DNA of 64,000 bases. Origin: G963663315 sp965231905 (GTDB taxonomy: Bacteria; Pseudomonadota; Gammaproteobacteria; Arenicellales; Poriferihabitantaceae). The notes under the pieces were generated by a model. It made no database searches, was not told the DNA's origin, and saw nothing but the letters and a program-made list of their open reading frames with translations. Both the position numbers and the translations under genes were made by a program. The stretch lies in the NCBI GenBank assembly GCA_965231905.1, contig CBDDOO010000001.1:310001-374000 (forward strand). The letters are read 5' to 3'. Each line of letters starts with the position of its first letter. The stretch's first letter is position 1. Of the stretch, positions 8,552-16,500 are shown piece after piece.

Positions 8552-9289
8552 ATGGGTGAGTGCGCGTCCCGCGCATGCGCCACTGTGCGGGTGGTGGGAT
8601 TCGCCGTTGTTTTATTCGCGTTCTTCTCACCCGTTTTTGGCGCCGACGTGGTTGAGGCGATGCGGATGTTGAATAAACTCACCGTCGCCACGGAGGAAAG
8701 ATGCAGTCCATATCAACGCAGCAAGCACTATTCATACTCACAGGACATTGAACTTCTTGTGGCTGAACAGTTGGGCGGTATTTATGGACCCTATACCGGG
8801 ACTTGCTTTGCGTCTCTTTATGAAACCCACATTGAGCATATCGTGGCTGTTAGCGAGGCCCACGACAGTGGGTTGTGCGCGGCGAGCCCGGCCACACGCC
8901 GCCGGTTTGCGTCGGACCTGCGCAACCTGACTTTGGCTTCCGCCACGGTCAATAAGGCGAAATCCGGCAGGGATGTCGCGCAATGGCAGCCACCGCGCAA
9001 CCGTTGCTGGTTCGCGGCTCGCGTCATTGACGTTCGTTCAGCCTACGGGTTGACCATTGACGCCAGGGAAAAGGCGGCCCTGTCAGAAATCCTGAGCCGG
9101 TGCGACAGCACGGCGCTGGAGGTGGTTGATTGCCATTACCCCGACGCCCTGATGCAGTATGACGATAATAAAAACGGGCATATCAGCTGTGCAGAAGCGC
9201 GAACGCATGGCATAACGCCTGTATCGCGCGATCATCCGGCTTACGCCTGGATGACGGATGGCGACAATGACGGCAAGGTATGTGAATAA
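8552..9289 (+). CDS. Secreted HNH-type nuclease with C-terminal excalibur domain
   Basis: The product (about 245 residues) begins with a Sec signal (VVGFAVVLFAFFSPVFGAD). The core HIEHIVAVSEAH with downstream RNLTLASATVNKAKSGRD matches the DUF1524/HNH nuclease pattern, where His/Glu-His and an Asn coordinate metal and substrate. The C terminus carries an excalibur-like calcium-binding motif (DNNGHISC plus DGDNDGKVCE), with acidic loops and a terminal Cys pair. It is likely an extracellular or periplasmic DNase for nutrient acquisition or competition. I prefer ATG 8552 over TTG 8546. The gene stands alone behind its own promoter. Confidence 0.75.
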   Translation: MGECASRACATVRVVGFAVVLFAFFSPVFGADVVEAMRMLNKLTVATEERCSPYQRSKHYSYSQDIELLVAEQLGGIYGPYTGTCFASLYETHIEHIVAVSEAHDSGLCAASPATRRRFASDLRNLTLASATVNKAKSGRDVAQWQPPRNRCWFAARVIDVRSAYGLTIDAREKAALSEILSRCDSTALEVVDCHYPDALMQYDDNKNGHISCAEARTHGITPVSRDHPAYAWMTDGDNDGKVCE

Positions 9290-9333
9290 GTTTCGGTGGA
9301 TTCAGGAAAATTCATATCCATTCTGGTATATCC

Positions 9334-9362
9334 TTGAATCGGGTTTTTCGTAGTAAGATAAA
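9334..9362 (+). promoter_or_regulatory. Sigma70-like promoter before the 67-residue protein
   Basis: TTGAAT (9334-9339) and GATAAA (9357-9362) are separated by 17 bases, 30 bases upstream of the ATG at 9392. Confidence 0.4.
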
Positions 9363-9391
9363 TTCCAGTCTGTCACATGCCCGGAGCCATC

Positions 9392-9595
9392 ATGAGTGAG
9401 AAAAAAAAGTTGATTGCCGAAATGCTGGAACTTCAACGCAGGTTCATAGAATATGACCGGGAATCCGGCATGCGCCAGGAAAGCTACTGGATGGAAGATG
9501 AAAGTCATCCACTGAACAACTACCGCAAGATCTACGCGGAAAAAGCGACCCGGGTGGTTGATCTCGCCCATCAGGAGAAAGGCTCTCAACGTTGA
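9392..9595 (+). CDS. Conserved small hypothetical protein
   Basis: This 67-residue charged protein starts MSEKKKLIAEMLELQRRF and contains HPLNNYRKIYAEKATRVV and a terminal HQEKGSQR. It appears largely helical, has no signal peptide or membrane segment, and has only Met as a sulfur residue. I recognise the general pattern as a small family found in Gammaproteobacteria but know no function. I chose ATG 9392 over 9377 because it follows the spacing of the predicted promoter and gives a clean polar N terminus. It precedes another uncharacterised gene by 94 bases and may share a transcript with it. Confidence 0.6.
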   Translation: MSEKKKLIAEMLELQRRFIEYDRESGMRQESYWMEDESHPLNNYRKIYAEKATRVVDLAHQEKGSQR

Positions 9596-9689
9596 TTCCT
9601 GTACACCGGATGGGATGCTTCGTACAGAACATCCGATACATCCTGCTGGTTCGCACCTGATCGTTCTGCGATCCGGTGCGCCGACGATT

Positions 9690-10235
9690 ATGCGTATCCG
9701 CAATAAATGGCGCACAGCCAACCCCCGCGCGCTGGAAGACAACGCGACTGCCGCCGCTTATATCATCTGGCAGGTCGGACTGCATTTTGCCAGAAATCTG
9801 CACCAGGAGGAATTCGACTATGAATCGGATCATCAACGGGTCAGGGTCATCGGGGAATACCTGATTTTTCTCAGCCATATCACGGACAGGCTGGCGCATC
9901 AACGGCTGGATGATGAACAACGGCGAATTTATGTCTCGACACTGGTTGAGCAGGTTGCCCGGCAATATCAACGCAATGTCGAGGAAATCATGGGAAGCGG
10001 TGACTACCGTACCGGTTTCCTGGGTCTCATCAATACCCGATTCGATGAATACGCCAGAGGAGTATTTGATGGAGATGAACCCGGTTATGCCGCCAGAAGA
10101 TTGTTGGGGAACCGGATACAGGAGATCATGGGGCAATCCCAGACCAACAAATGGGTCATCCAGCAAATCATCGACATAGACTCCCTGGATGCCGCAGAGC
10201 AGGTGGTGAAGGGCATAAAGCCTCTGCTGGATTAG
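9690..10235 (+). CDS. Conserved hypothetical helical protein
   Basis: Starting at ATG 9690 (MRIRNKWRT), the product is 181 residues; the longer frame from 9558 adds 44 residues that look non-coding. It is predicted to be all-helical, with alternating acidic and aromatic residues (AAAYIIWQVGLHFARNL, RVRVIGEYLIFLSHITDRL). I see no catalytic motif, membrane span or DNA-binding motif. The sequence resembles uncharacterised gammaproteobacterial proteins, and I cannot assign a role. It ends 21 bases before a convergent methyltransferase gene. Confidence 0.6.
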   Translation: MRIRNKWRTANPRALEDNATAAAYIIWQVGLHFARNLHQEEFDYESDHQRVRVIGEYLIFLSHITDRLAHQRLDDEQRRIYVSTLVEQVARQYQRNVEEIMGSGDYRTGFLGLINTRFDEYARGVFDGDEPGYAARRLLGNRIQEIMGQSQTNKWVIQQIIDIDSLDAAEQVVKGIKPLLD

Positions 10236-10256
10236 TTTTATTCTTCAGGATTTGCT

Positions 10257-10883
10257 CTATTTGCTCTGGACAGCCTGACTGACGACCGCCAGCCAGGGCT
10301 GTTGATCACGCGGTAACCCGGCAGGCCGGTAGTAATGGTTCAATACTGTAAAACCCGCTGTTCGCAAGCGCTGGCTGATCGCATCAATCTCCATATAGCA
10401 GCCATACCGCTCGCCGGACCAGCCTTCGGCGTTGCCGCGGGGATTGGACATGAACAGGATGCCACCGGCCCGCAATGCGCCGTGCAGCGTGTTCAGTACC
10501 GAGGGTAGTTCACTGCCCGGCACATGAAACAGCGAGGCATTGGCGAAAATGCCATCGAAGCTTTGTGGTGGCAGGGATAAATTCATGAAACCCTGATGCA
10601 GCGTCTCGCAACCGGAATATTGCCGGGCCATTTTACAGAATTCTATGCTGCCATCGAGTCCGACCGGTCTGTGTCCGAGGTCGTAAAAATATTTGAGGTC
10701 CCTGCCGGGGCCGCAACCAAAATCGAGGATGTCGAGCTTTTGACCTATAGGGAACGGGGCCAGGAACGCCGCATAGTTCTGGGTTACGTCATGGTCTATG
10801 GTGCCTGCAAAAAATGAGGCCGCGTTATTGTTGTAATGATCCAGCGTGCGGGATTCGATTGTGGACAGGTCGGTTGGGGTCAT
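10257..10883 (-). CDS. Class I SAM-dependent methyltransferase
   Basis: The 208-residue protein has SAM-binding motif I as LDILDFGCGPGRDLKYF (around residues 50-66), the acidic end of strand beta2 (PVGLDGS), a post-I motif (FDGIFANASLFH) and a strand beta5 region (LRAGGILFMS). This is the Methyltransf_11/25 type acting on small molecules. The C-terminal FTVLNHYYRPAGLPRDQQPWL resembles small-molecule methyltransferases in tellurite/thiopurine-type annotations, but no substrate can be named. The preceding gene converges on it. Upstream lies the left edge of the defence island. Confidence 0.8.
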   Translation of the reverse strand: MTPTDLSTIESRTLDHYNNNAASFFAGTIDHDVTQNYAAFLAPFPIGQKLDILDFGCGPGRDLKYFYDLGHRPVGLDGSIEFCKMARQYSGCETLHQGFMNLSLPPQSFDGIFANASLFHVPGSELPSVLNTLHGALRAGGILFMSNPRGNAEGWSGERYGCYMEIDAISQRLRTAGFTVLNHYYRPAGLPRDQQPWLAVVSQAVQSK

Positions 10884-10984
10884 CAGTCTATGCCAGGCCC
10901 GGAGTCAGGAAAATGCAGCGAAACAGCGCTACGATGCAATCGCGGGGTATAATAACTGTAATTCGGTCGCAAGGGTAACAGATC

Positions 10985-11077
10985 ATGAATCGAAAGCTCA
11001 TCTGGAACATGGTATGGGCGCTGACGCTGGTTGGGGCAGCCTCTCTGCGGGCGGCGGCAACCGAATCCGGGCAGTGA
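10985..11077 (+). pseudogene. Remnant of a secreted-protein gene (signal peptide only)
   Basis: ATG 10985 opens a 30-residue frame starting MNRKLIWNMVWALTLVGAAS and ending with ATESGQ and a TGA at 11075. This is a textbook Sec signal peptide with nothing after it. A good promoter-like TATAAT lies near 10949-10954. The mature part of the protein seems to be missing, and the degenerate minus-strand module 1 sequence begins about 65 bases downstream. The simplest reading is that arrival of the island cut off this gene. A true secreted micropeptide is possible but less likely. Confidence 0.4.
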
Positions 11078-11141
11078 CCAGGGATTCGGTTTTTCGGGTC
11101 GGTTGTGTGCGTCAGGTGTTAAAAGCGAGGTTGTTGGCAAC

Positions 11142-11834
11142 TTATTGCTTTTTTACCATCCGCCTGAGCCACTCCGATTCATCAACCGCGATGCGGCTCA
11201 GCGTCGTCGCAAAGGTTTGTGCAACCCGTTGAGCATATTCAGCCTTGAGTTCGCCTCGCCATGTGTATCTCCTGCCACAGATGTCCGTGAACTCGAAATC
11301 GCCGCCTCGCTTTGTCGCGACTATCGGACGATTATCCTCGGATGGTTTGAATTTCCGTTGAACCCAACCGGCTGGATCAAATCTAATGCCCAGTCGTTTG
11401 AATTCGTTGCTGAATCTGACAACAAGTTGTTCTTTTTCTTTCTGGGGTTCGATTAGCGGCAGAAATATGAAATTATCGTCTTGTTCTCATTTTCCTTTGA
11501 GTCAAGTCCGGCTTCTTTCAGTTTTTCGACAATGGTCTCGCAGATGTCCTTCAGTCGCGCCTCGCCGGTATAGATAGCTATGAGTCGAAGCGAGCGCCGA
11601 GAATGAGTCAATGACAGGCCGTGCGTTCAAGGAGTGTACCGACCCACGACCAATCTGGTTTTGAGTTTCCTGATTCAGGACTCGAGTGTGCCGGCCCGGC
11701 GCTACGATCTCGCCTTTTGGCCCATTATCGTTCTCCAAATCGATATATGCTTCATCATCGACTACCACAGCCGTTTGAAGAAAACGCCTCGCAAGCTCGT
11801 GGCTGCGACATCCAGGTATTTCTGCTAATCCCAC
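11142..11834 (-). pseudogene. Broken receiver-domain gene of module 1
   Basis: It starts at GTG 11834 after a good RBS (GGAGATAAGG), 10 bases beyond the ATPase stop. The first 80 residues contain FLQTAVVVDDEAY, the Asp-Asp pair of a receiver domain, then RPVIDSFSA. Around 11560 the frame shifts: a different frame continues with RLIAIYTGEARLKDICETIV, then stops. After another shift near 11485 a third frame carries FLPLIEPQKEKEQLVVRF and runs to TAA 11142-11144. Between the first two pieces the region expected to hold the phospho-acceptor Asp is absent, pointing to an internal deletion. The three frames together are probably one decayed protein, though the last part could derive from a second gene. 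Confidence 0.6.
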
Positions 11835-11844
11835 CCCTTATCTC

Positions 11845-14799
11845 CTATGAATCATCTACTGGTACGACACTAAATGTGGCGCCGCGGTCCCTTTCGATCA
11901 GACGTAGGTCGAAGCCCACCCGGCGCAGGCTTTCGCGTCCGATGTGCAAACCCATCCCACGCCCGCCGGGTTTTCTGCTGAAACCGAACTCGAAGATCGC
12001 TTCCCGGTCACGGATATTAACCCCTGGCCCCGTATCTGCGACCAGCAACGCGCCGTCTCGCTCATCCAGTTTGATGATTCGTTCGTGTTGTGGATTTTGT
12101 TGTGACAGCCAGAAGATAGCGTTGTCCACCAGATTCACAAAAACGGGATAAAAGCTCGACGGGAAGCCCACGATCCTGGCTCTGGCGAAGGCGCTTGTTG
12201 CGGTCAACGTTACGCTATGACGCGCCAAACGCGCTTGAAACAACTCTTCCAGAAAGTCTCGAATCTCGGAGCCACGGATTTCCACCGCCTTTCTATACAG
12301 GCGGCGCTGCAACGGTGTGAACAGTGTCAGATAGCCGTCCAGATGATCGAAGCTCGTTCGGATGCTGTCATACAACTCCCCCAAGCCCTCATTCACATCA
12401 GCCCATGCTTTCAATTTCCGCAAGCCATTTCGGACAGAGCGAATTGTACCTGAGAATTCATGATTTATGATCTCGATTGCCATCCCCAACTGCGCCAACT
12501 GGGCATCGGCATCGGCTTCTTCTTCCAGCAGGAGGTTACGCTGTTCTATGGCCATCAGTTGTTCGGCCGTTGAGTTCTCTCCAGTTATGTCTATCGCTTC
12601 AAGTTGCTCCAATACCGAGTGCAACAATGTTCTTTGGTCTTCTGTAATTTTCAGGATCCGGTTTTCCAGAGCATCTCTGGTTTCGACAAACGACTTATCG
12701 GGCAGTGCGGCAAGGTCAATTCGATGGAGCTCGCTCATCACTGAACGCAGTTCCAACTCAACCGCCTTAAGTGACTGCCCTGCTACACTCCGTGCCTCCG
12801 AAGCAACTTTATCCGCCTCCGTTCTTACTTTCTGACTTGATTTTCCAGTATTCTTGCGGGCTTCCTGTCCGAGATTTTCCAATGCAGTCTCCGTCCTGAC
12901 ACGACGATCAAGCGACAACTTCGCCTTCCTGGATTCTTCGCTAACGAGTTCTTCAATCAGGTCGCGCGCTGGCCTGAATACATTCTCCTGAAGAGATGCA
13001 AATTTTGTGTTGTACACGCCCCAATCACGCAGTGCAGCTTTGCTCAATCCAATTCGCGGACGTGGTACACGATATTGATCTTCCAATTCCCTGATATCCG
13101 CTTGTGCCTGATGTTCGATCTCAAGTACCTTGTGCGCGGCCTGTCGACTATCCTTGATTTTACTCGCTAACCGTAATTCTTCTGCGATATTTTCCGTTAA
13201 TACCATGGCTTCATCTTGAGGCGAATCGCGCTCGAGTTTCTCAAAAAATGTGTTCAGACTGTCCCCAAATTTCTTCTTTTTCTCTACAACCTGTTTCTCT
13301 CGTCGCTTCCTCGCCCTGTCTTCCCTTGAGAGCTCGGCCTTTCGTAGATCAAATGTTTCAGCATGCACGCCATCGGTTCGGAAAAAATCCGCAACTATCT
13401 GGAGAAAGAAGTTCTGAAGTATCGACCGGAATTGGCGATAAGCCTTGTTTTCCTGAAATCCTTCTCGTCCCGCTTTCTCCCGTAGGTCGCGATTCTTGTC
13501 TGCATCAATTTCCACCGCTCCGAACATCTTTCGATGAGAAAAATAATAGTAGTAAGCGCTTTTTGTCCGCCGGAACTCGATATCCAACCAGTCATAGTCA
13601 GTGTCACCATAAGGCAGCACTCGAATGCCGTTGCGGTAAATATAAACCCCTCCCAACTTTTCAGCCTTGTTTGCCAATATCGCGTGTTCATCATGAGGAA
13701 TTGTCGAGTGTTTGCTTTCACCCTCGAAAGCGGCAAAGTCAATCGAGAATGGACCGCAGTTCGTGTGGGCGCCGTGCCCGCCACCCCAGGGTATGACGTG
13801 ATCCGGTATTGTCTCTCCATAGATTGAAATTTCGCCCTGGAACTGACCGAACTCGTCGAATGTACCGCGAATCCGATGGTCCGCATTCCGAAACTCGTCT
13901 GGCGTGAAGAACTCGGCTTCGGCAATCAAATCGTCGAACACCTCATCCGTCTTGTGATCGCGGAACGCGGTGTGAATGACATTGCGCGAACCTGGCGTCA
14001 TGGTATTGCTGAATCCGAGCAACGCCTTTGTCAGGGGCGTTGCCTTTTTTAGCGGGGCTGCCTTGCTGGCCATCGGGTCGCCATCTATATCGTCTGCCAG
14101 TAGTGCGGAGGTCGGTTTGATGATGAAGTGCGTTCCGCAGCCGTCTTTGCAAAGTGACGGTTCCTGCAGGTAGGAATCAATCTTTTGCGGATCGATATTG
14201 AAGTGATCCAATTCGCTGGAAAGACGCTCTAACAGGTGTTTCTCGATGTTGCGACCAACTCTTTGGGCATTCTCATGGAACTCCGCAACCATCCCGGCTA
14301 TGTCCAGGGCTGACGGTAGAGTACCTGGCGGAAATGACCGCAGAGGAATGGCAATTTCTTCCAGGTCAATTCCGGGCCACTCGAAAATACCCCAGTTCAG
14401 GAACGCCGCAGTGAGTTTGGATGTCCCGTCGTCAGTCTTCGCGCGTGTAAGTACCAAAAGCTGTGGCCCGATGGTCGCAATCGCGAGCCGCCCGATACCC
14501 TTCTCGCCAAGCATCGGACGGAGCTTCTTGTTCGGGTCTGACGGCGGACTTTTCGCGGTGTCGAATTTGCTTTCTGTGCCGATTGTCAGCCATCGGGTCA
14601 CGAAGTCATCCCGGCCCATCCCGATTCCATCGTCCCTCAAGACGAATAGACCATCTGAACGGTAATAGTCAATCTCAACGCGGTCGGCGTAAGCATCGTG
14701 CGCGTTCTTGAACAACTCGCTGATTGCTGTTGGAATACCGGCAATCTGCTGCCTCCCAAGCATGTCAAGTGTGCGGGCGCGAGTCCTGAACGTTTCCAT
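11845..14799 (-). CDS. Dual GHKL ATPase: MORC/Hsp90-like N terminus fused to histidine-kinase-like C terminus
   Basis: The 984-residue protein has two ATP-binding GHKL domains. The first (residues 1-250) shows the N box (ELFKNAHDAYA, 28-38), DDGIGM (56-61) and GEKGIG (98-103), as in MORC/MutL/Hsp90 ATPases. A middle transducer-like region and a long charged coiled coil (about 480-740) follow. The C-terminal part has a candidate H box (NHEFSGTI, His780), then HATPase_c motifs NLVDNA (about 889), VADTGPG (about 920) and GGRGMGL (945-951). It sits one base from an upstream cytosine methyltransferase and 10 bases from a broken receiver gene, all on the same strand. Literature from memory links GHKL/MORC ATPases to restriction-modification loci. 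No nuclease motif is visible. Confidence 0.8.
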   Translation of the reverse strand: METFRTRARTLDMLGRQQIAGIPTAISELFKNAHDAYADRVEIDYYRSDGLFVLRDDGIGMGRDDFVTRWLTIGTESKFDTAKSPPSDPNKKLRPMLGEKGIGRLAIATIGPQLLVLTRAKTDDGTSKLTAAFLNWGIFEWPGIDLEEIAIPLRSFPPGTLPSALDIAGMVAEFHENAQRVGRNIEKHLLERLSSELDHFNIDPQKIDSYLQEPSLCKDGCGTHFIIKPTSALLADDIDGDPMASKAAPLKKATPLTKALLGFSNTMTPGSRNVIHTAFRDHKTDEVFDDLIAEAEFFTPDEFRNADHRIRGTFDEFGQFQGEISIYGETIPDHVIPWGGGHGAHTNCGPFSIDFAAFEGESKHSTIPHDEHAILANKAEKLGGVYIYRNGIRVLPYGDTDYDWLDIEFRRTKSAYYYYFSHRKMFGAVEIDADKNRDLREKAGREGFQENKAYRQFRSILQNFFLQIVADFFRTDGVHAETFDLRKAELSREDRARKRREKQVVEKKKKFGDSLNTFFEKLERDSPQDEAMVLTENIAEELRLASKIKDSRQAAHKVLEIEHQAQADIRELEDQYRVPRPRIGLSKAALRDWGVYNTKFASLQENVFRPARDLIEELVSEESRKAKLSLDRRVRTETALENLGQEARKNTGKSSQKVRTEADKVASEARSVAGQSLKAVELELRSVMSELHRIDLAALPDKSFVETRDALENRILKITEDQRTLLHSVLEQLEAIDITGENSTAEQLMAIEQRNLLLEEEADADAQLAQLGMAIEIINHEFSGTIRSVRNGLRKLKAWADVNEGLGELYDSIRTSFDHLDGYLTLFTPLQRRLYRKAVEIRGSEIRDFLEELFQARLARHSVTLTATSAFARARIVGFPSSFYPVFVNLVDNAIFWLSQQNPQHERIIKLDERDGALLVADTGPGVNIRDREAIFEFGFSRKPGGRGMGLHIGRESLRRVGFDLRLIERDRGATFSVVPVDDS

Positions 14800-14800
14800 G

Positions 14801-15883
14801 TCAGGGTAGTTTCCCCATGTCTTTCAGGTGCTCGATGAATTGTTGGCCGACCAGTTTCGCCAGGCGAGTCGGAACAGCGTTTCCGATCTGTCTGGCTATT
14901 GAGGCCATGCTCCCTTCAAAAACAAAATCCTCCGGGAATGTTTGCAGGCAAGCAGCCTCTCGAATACTGATTGCCCTGTCCTGCTCCGGGTGGCCAAAGC
15001 GTCCATTCGAGTAACTCGTGCACCGAGTGGTTAGTCCCGATGCGGGAGTGTCCCAGGACATCCGGCCATAAACATCGGTATATCCAGAGAAATTCCTGTG
15101 GCACTCAAGTCTGAGATGATCTGGCCAATCCCGGTTACCCCCGCCTTCCGGCGTTGCCTTGACACGTTCGACATTCCGCGCAGAGAGATTCGCCGCCCTA
15201 TGGTTGGGTATCTGGTCGTGTTCTTCCCCCGCTTGTATTGGTGGAAGATGAGAGATCCAGTCACGCACAGTACCATATCGTTCGTTCGGCGTTCCCGGCC
15301 CATGAGTCTCATCGGGCAGATGGATTGTACCGTGCCGGCTCGCTACCAATACGAGCCGACGGCGACTTTGTGGTATTCCGTACCTCGCCAGTTTGATGGG
15401 GCGATAGTCCACTTCGTATTCTGCCGCTTCCAATCGACCCAGAAAATCACCGAAAGGTTGACTATCGCTATCCAGTTTCTGCAGCCCCGGAACATTTTCC
15501 ACGAACACGAGATCTGGTCGGCAACCCTCTACCAGATTTGCAAAGTAGGTAAGTAACGGCACACGTTCGTCCTGATCCAGGTTCGGTCGCTTGGTATTTT
15601 GTCTGGAAAATGGCTGACATGGCGCACACCCACTGAAAAGCACTGGTTGTAATCGTTCCGATTCTACCCGAAGCCGTACGGCTTCAACGCTTACGTTACG
15701 AATATCTGCAAACTCGAAGTGTGTGTCGGAGAAGTTGGCCTGGAAGCTCGCTCTGGCTTCTGCATCGTGATCCAGCGCGAACGAAATCTCCATACCGGCA
15801 TCCTGAAAGCCACAACTGGCGCCGCCACAGCCGGCGAAGAAGTCATATACCTGAACGGTCATTGGTTCATCATGGCAGGTCAT
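14801..15883 (-). CDS. C5-cytosine DNA methyltransferase of module 1
   Basis: The 360-residue Dcm-type enzyme methylates cytosine C5 in DNA. Motif I is DFFAGCGGASCGF (residues 14-26). The catalytic motif IV is GCAPCQPFS, with Cys in the PCQ. Motif VI is VENVPGL, motif VIII QSRRRLVLV, and motif X RQIGNAVP near the C terminus. A target-recognition region (about 200-290) separates VIII and IX. The GGAG-like site lies very close to the first ATG, so translation may instead start at Met8 (15862). It is followed after one base by the dual ATPase gene and preceded by a small hypothetical gene six bases upstream. All catalytic motifs are intact. Confidence 0.9.
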   Translation of the reverse strand: MTCHDEPMTVQVYDFFAGCGGASCGFQDAGMEISFALDHDAEARASFQANFSDTHFEFADIRNVSVEAVRLRVESERLQPVLFSGCAPCQPFSRQNTKRPNLDQDERVPLLTYFANLVEGCRPDLVFVENVPGLQKLDSDSQPFGDFLGRLEAAEYEVDYRPIKLARYGIPQSRRRLVLVASRHGTIHLPDETHGPGTPNERYGTVRDWISHLPPIQAGEEHDQIPNHRAANLSARNVERVKATPEGGGNRDWPDHLRLECHRNFSGYTDVYGRMSWDTPASGLTTRCTSYSNGRFGHPEQDRAISIREAACLQTFPEDFVFEGSMASIARQIGNAVPTRLAKLVGQQFIEHLKDMGKLP

Positions 15884-15889
15884 CTCCCT

Positions 15890-16324
15890 TCATTCGTAAA
15901 GCAAGGTATATAACTCGAAAGCCTTGATCTGTTTTCTCACTCCCTCGAACGTGTCGCGTCCAGTGACTCTTGAAATCGGTTGCGTGGGTTCGCGCTGCTT
16001 GAAAATAACGTATTGCATCATTCTTCTACCCAGAAATTGTAACCCCAAATGAGTTTTTTGGTCGTCCTTCCAGACGGCGCGCAGATTTCCATTATCCATC
16101 GATACCAAGTTACCTTTCCGCAAGCGCGGATCCAGTTCGATGAAACTCTGGAAGTCAGCCTCGGAGGTGAGGTTCAATGCATAACCGTCATTTGCCGCAA
16201 TATGGCGTAGATCAGAAATTCTCACTGAATACGCCTGAAATTTAGTCCGCACCGGCTCATTCAAAGCGAATGCGGCGCTGGAATGATCGAAGGTGAAGAA
16301 TTTTGCAGCATTTCGAGTATCCAC
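15890..16324 (-). CDS. Hypothetical protein heading the module 1 operon
   Basis: The 144-residue soluble protein starts MDTRNAAKFFTFDHSSAAFA and ends with VRKQIKAFELYTLLYE. It looks alpha/beta, with a possible beta pair around GNLVSMDNGNLRAVW and LGLQFLGRRMMQYVIF. There is no helix-turn-helix, zinc site or nuclease motif I can defend. It is six bases upstream of the methyltransferase gene, so it is cotranscribed and could be the regulator or specificity partner of the module. Module 2 has no visible equivalent. I recall similar sequences annotated as hypothetical in other bacteria. Confidence 0.6.
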   Translation of the reverse strand: MDTRNAAKFFTFDHSSAAFALNEPVRTKFQAYSVRISDLRHIAANDGYALNLTSEADFQSFIELDPRLRKGNLVSMDNGNLRAVWKDDQKTHLGLQFLGRRMMQYVIFKQREPTQPISRVTGRDTFEGVRKQIKAFELYTLLYE

Positions 16325-16500
16325 AATTTACGTTGAACGCGATTGATTGTCATGTTCAGGAATTGGGTGACAATTACTTCATGCGCCCGCATCATACCAC
16401 GTATCTGTGTCCGACTTCGCTACGACCAATTCCGATACGCTTCATGTCAACACAGCAATTCCCGCCAGCTACAGATGATGAGGGCTATCAAGGGATTTGA

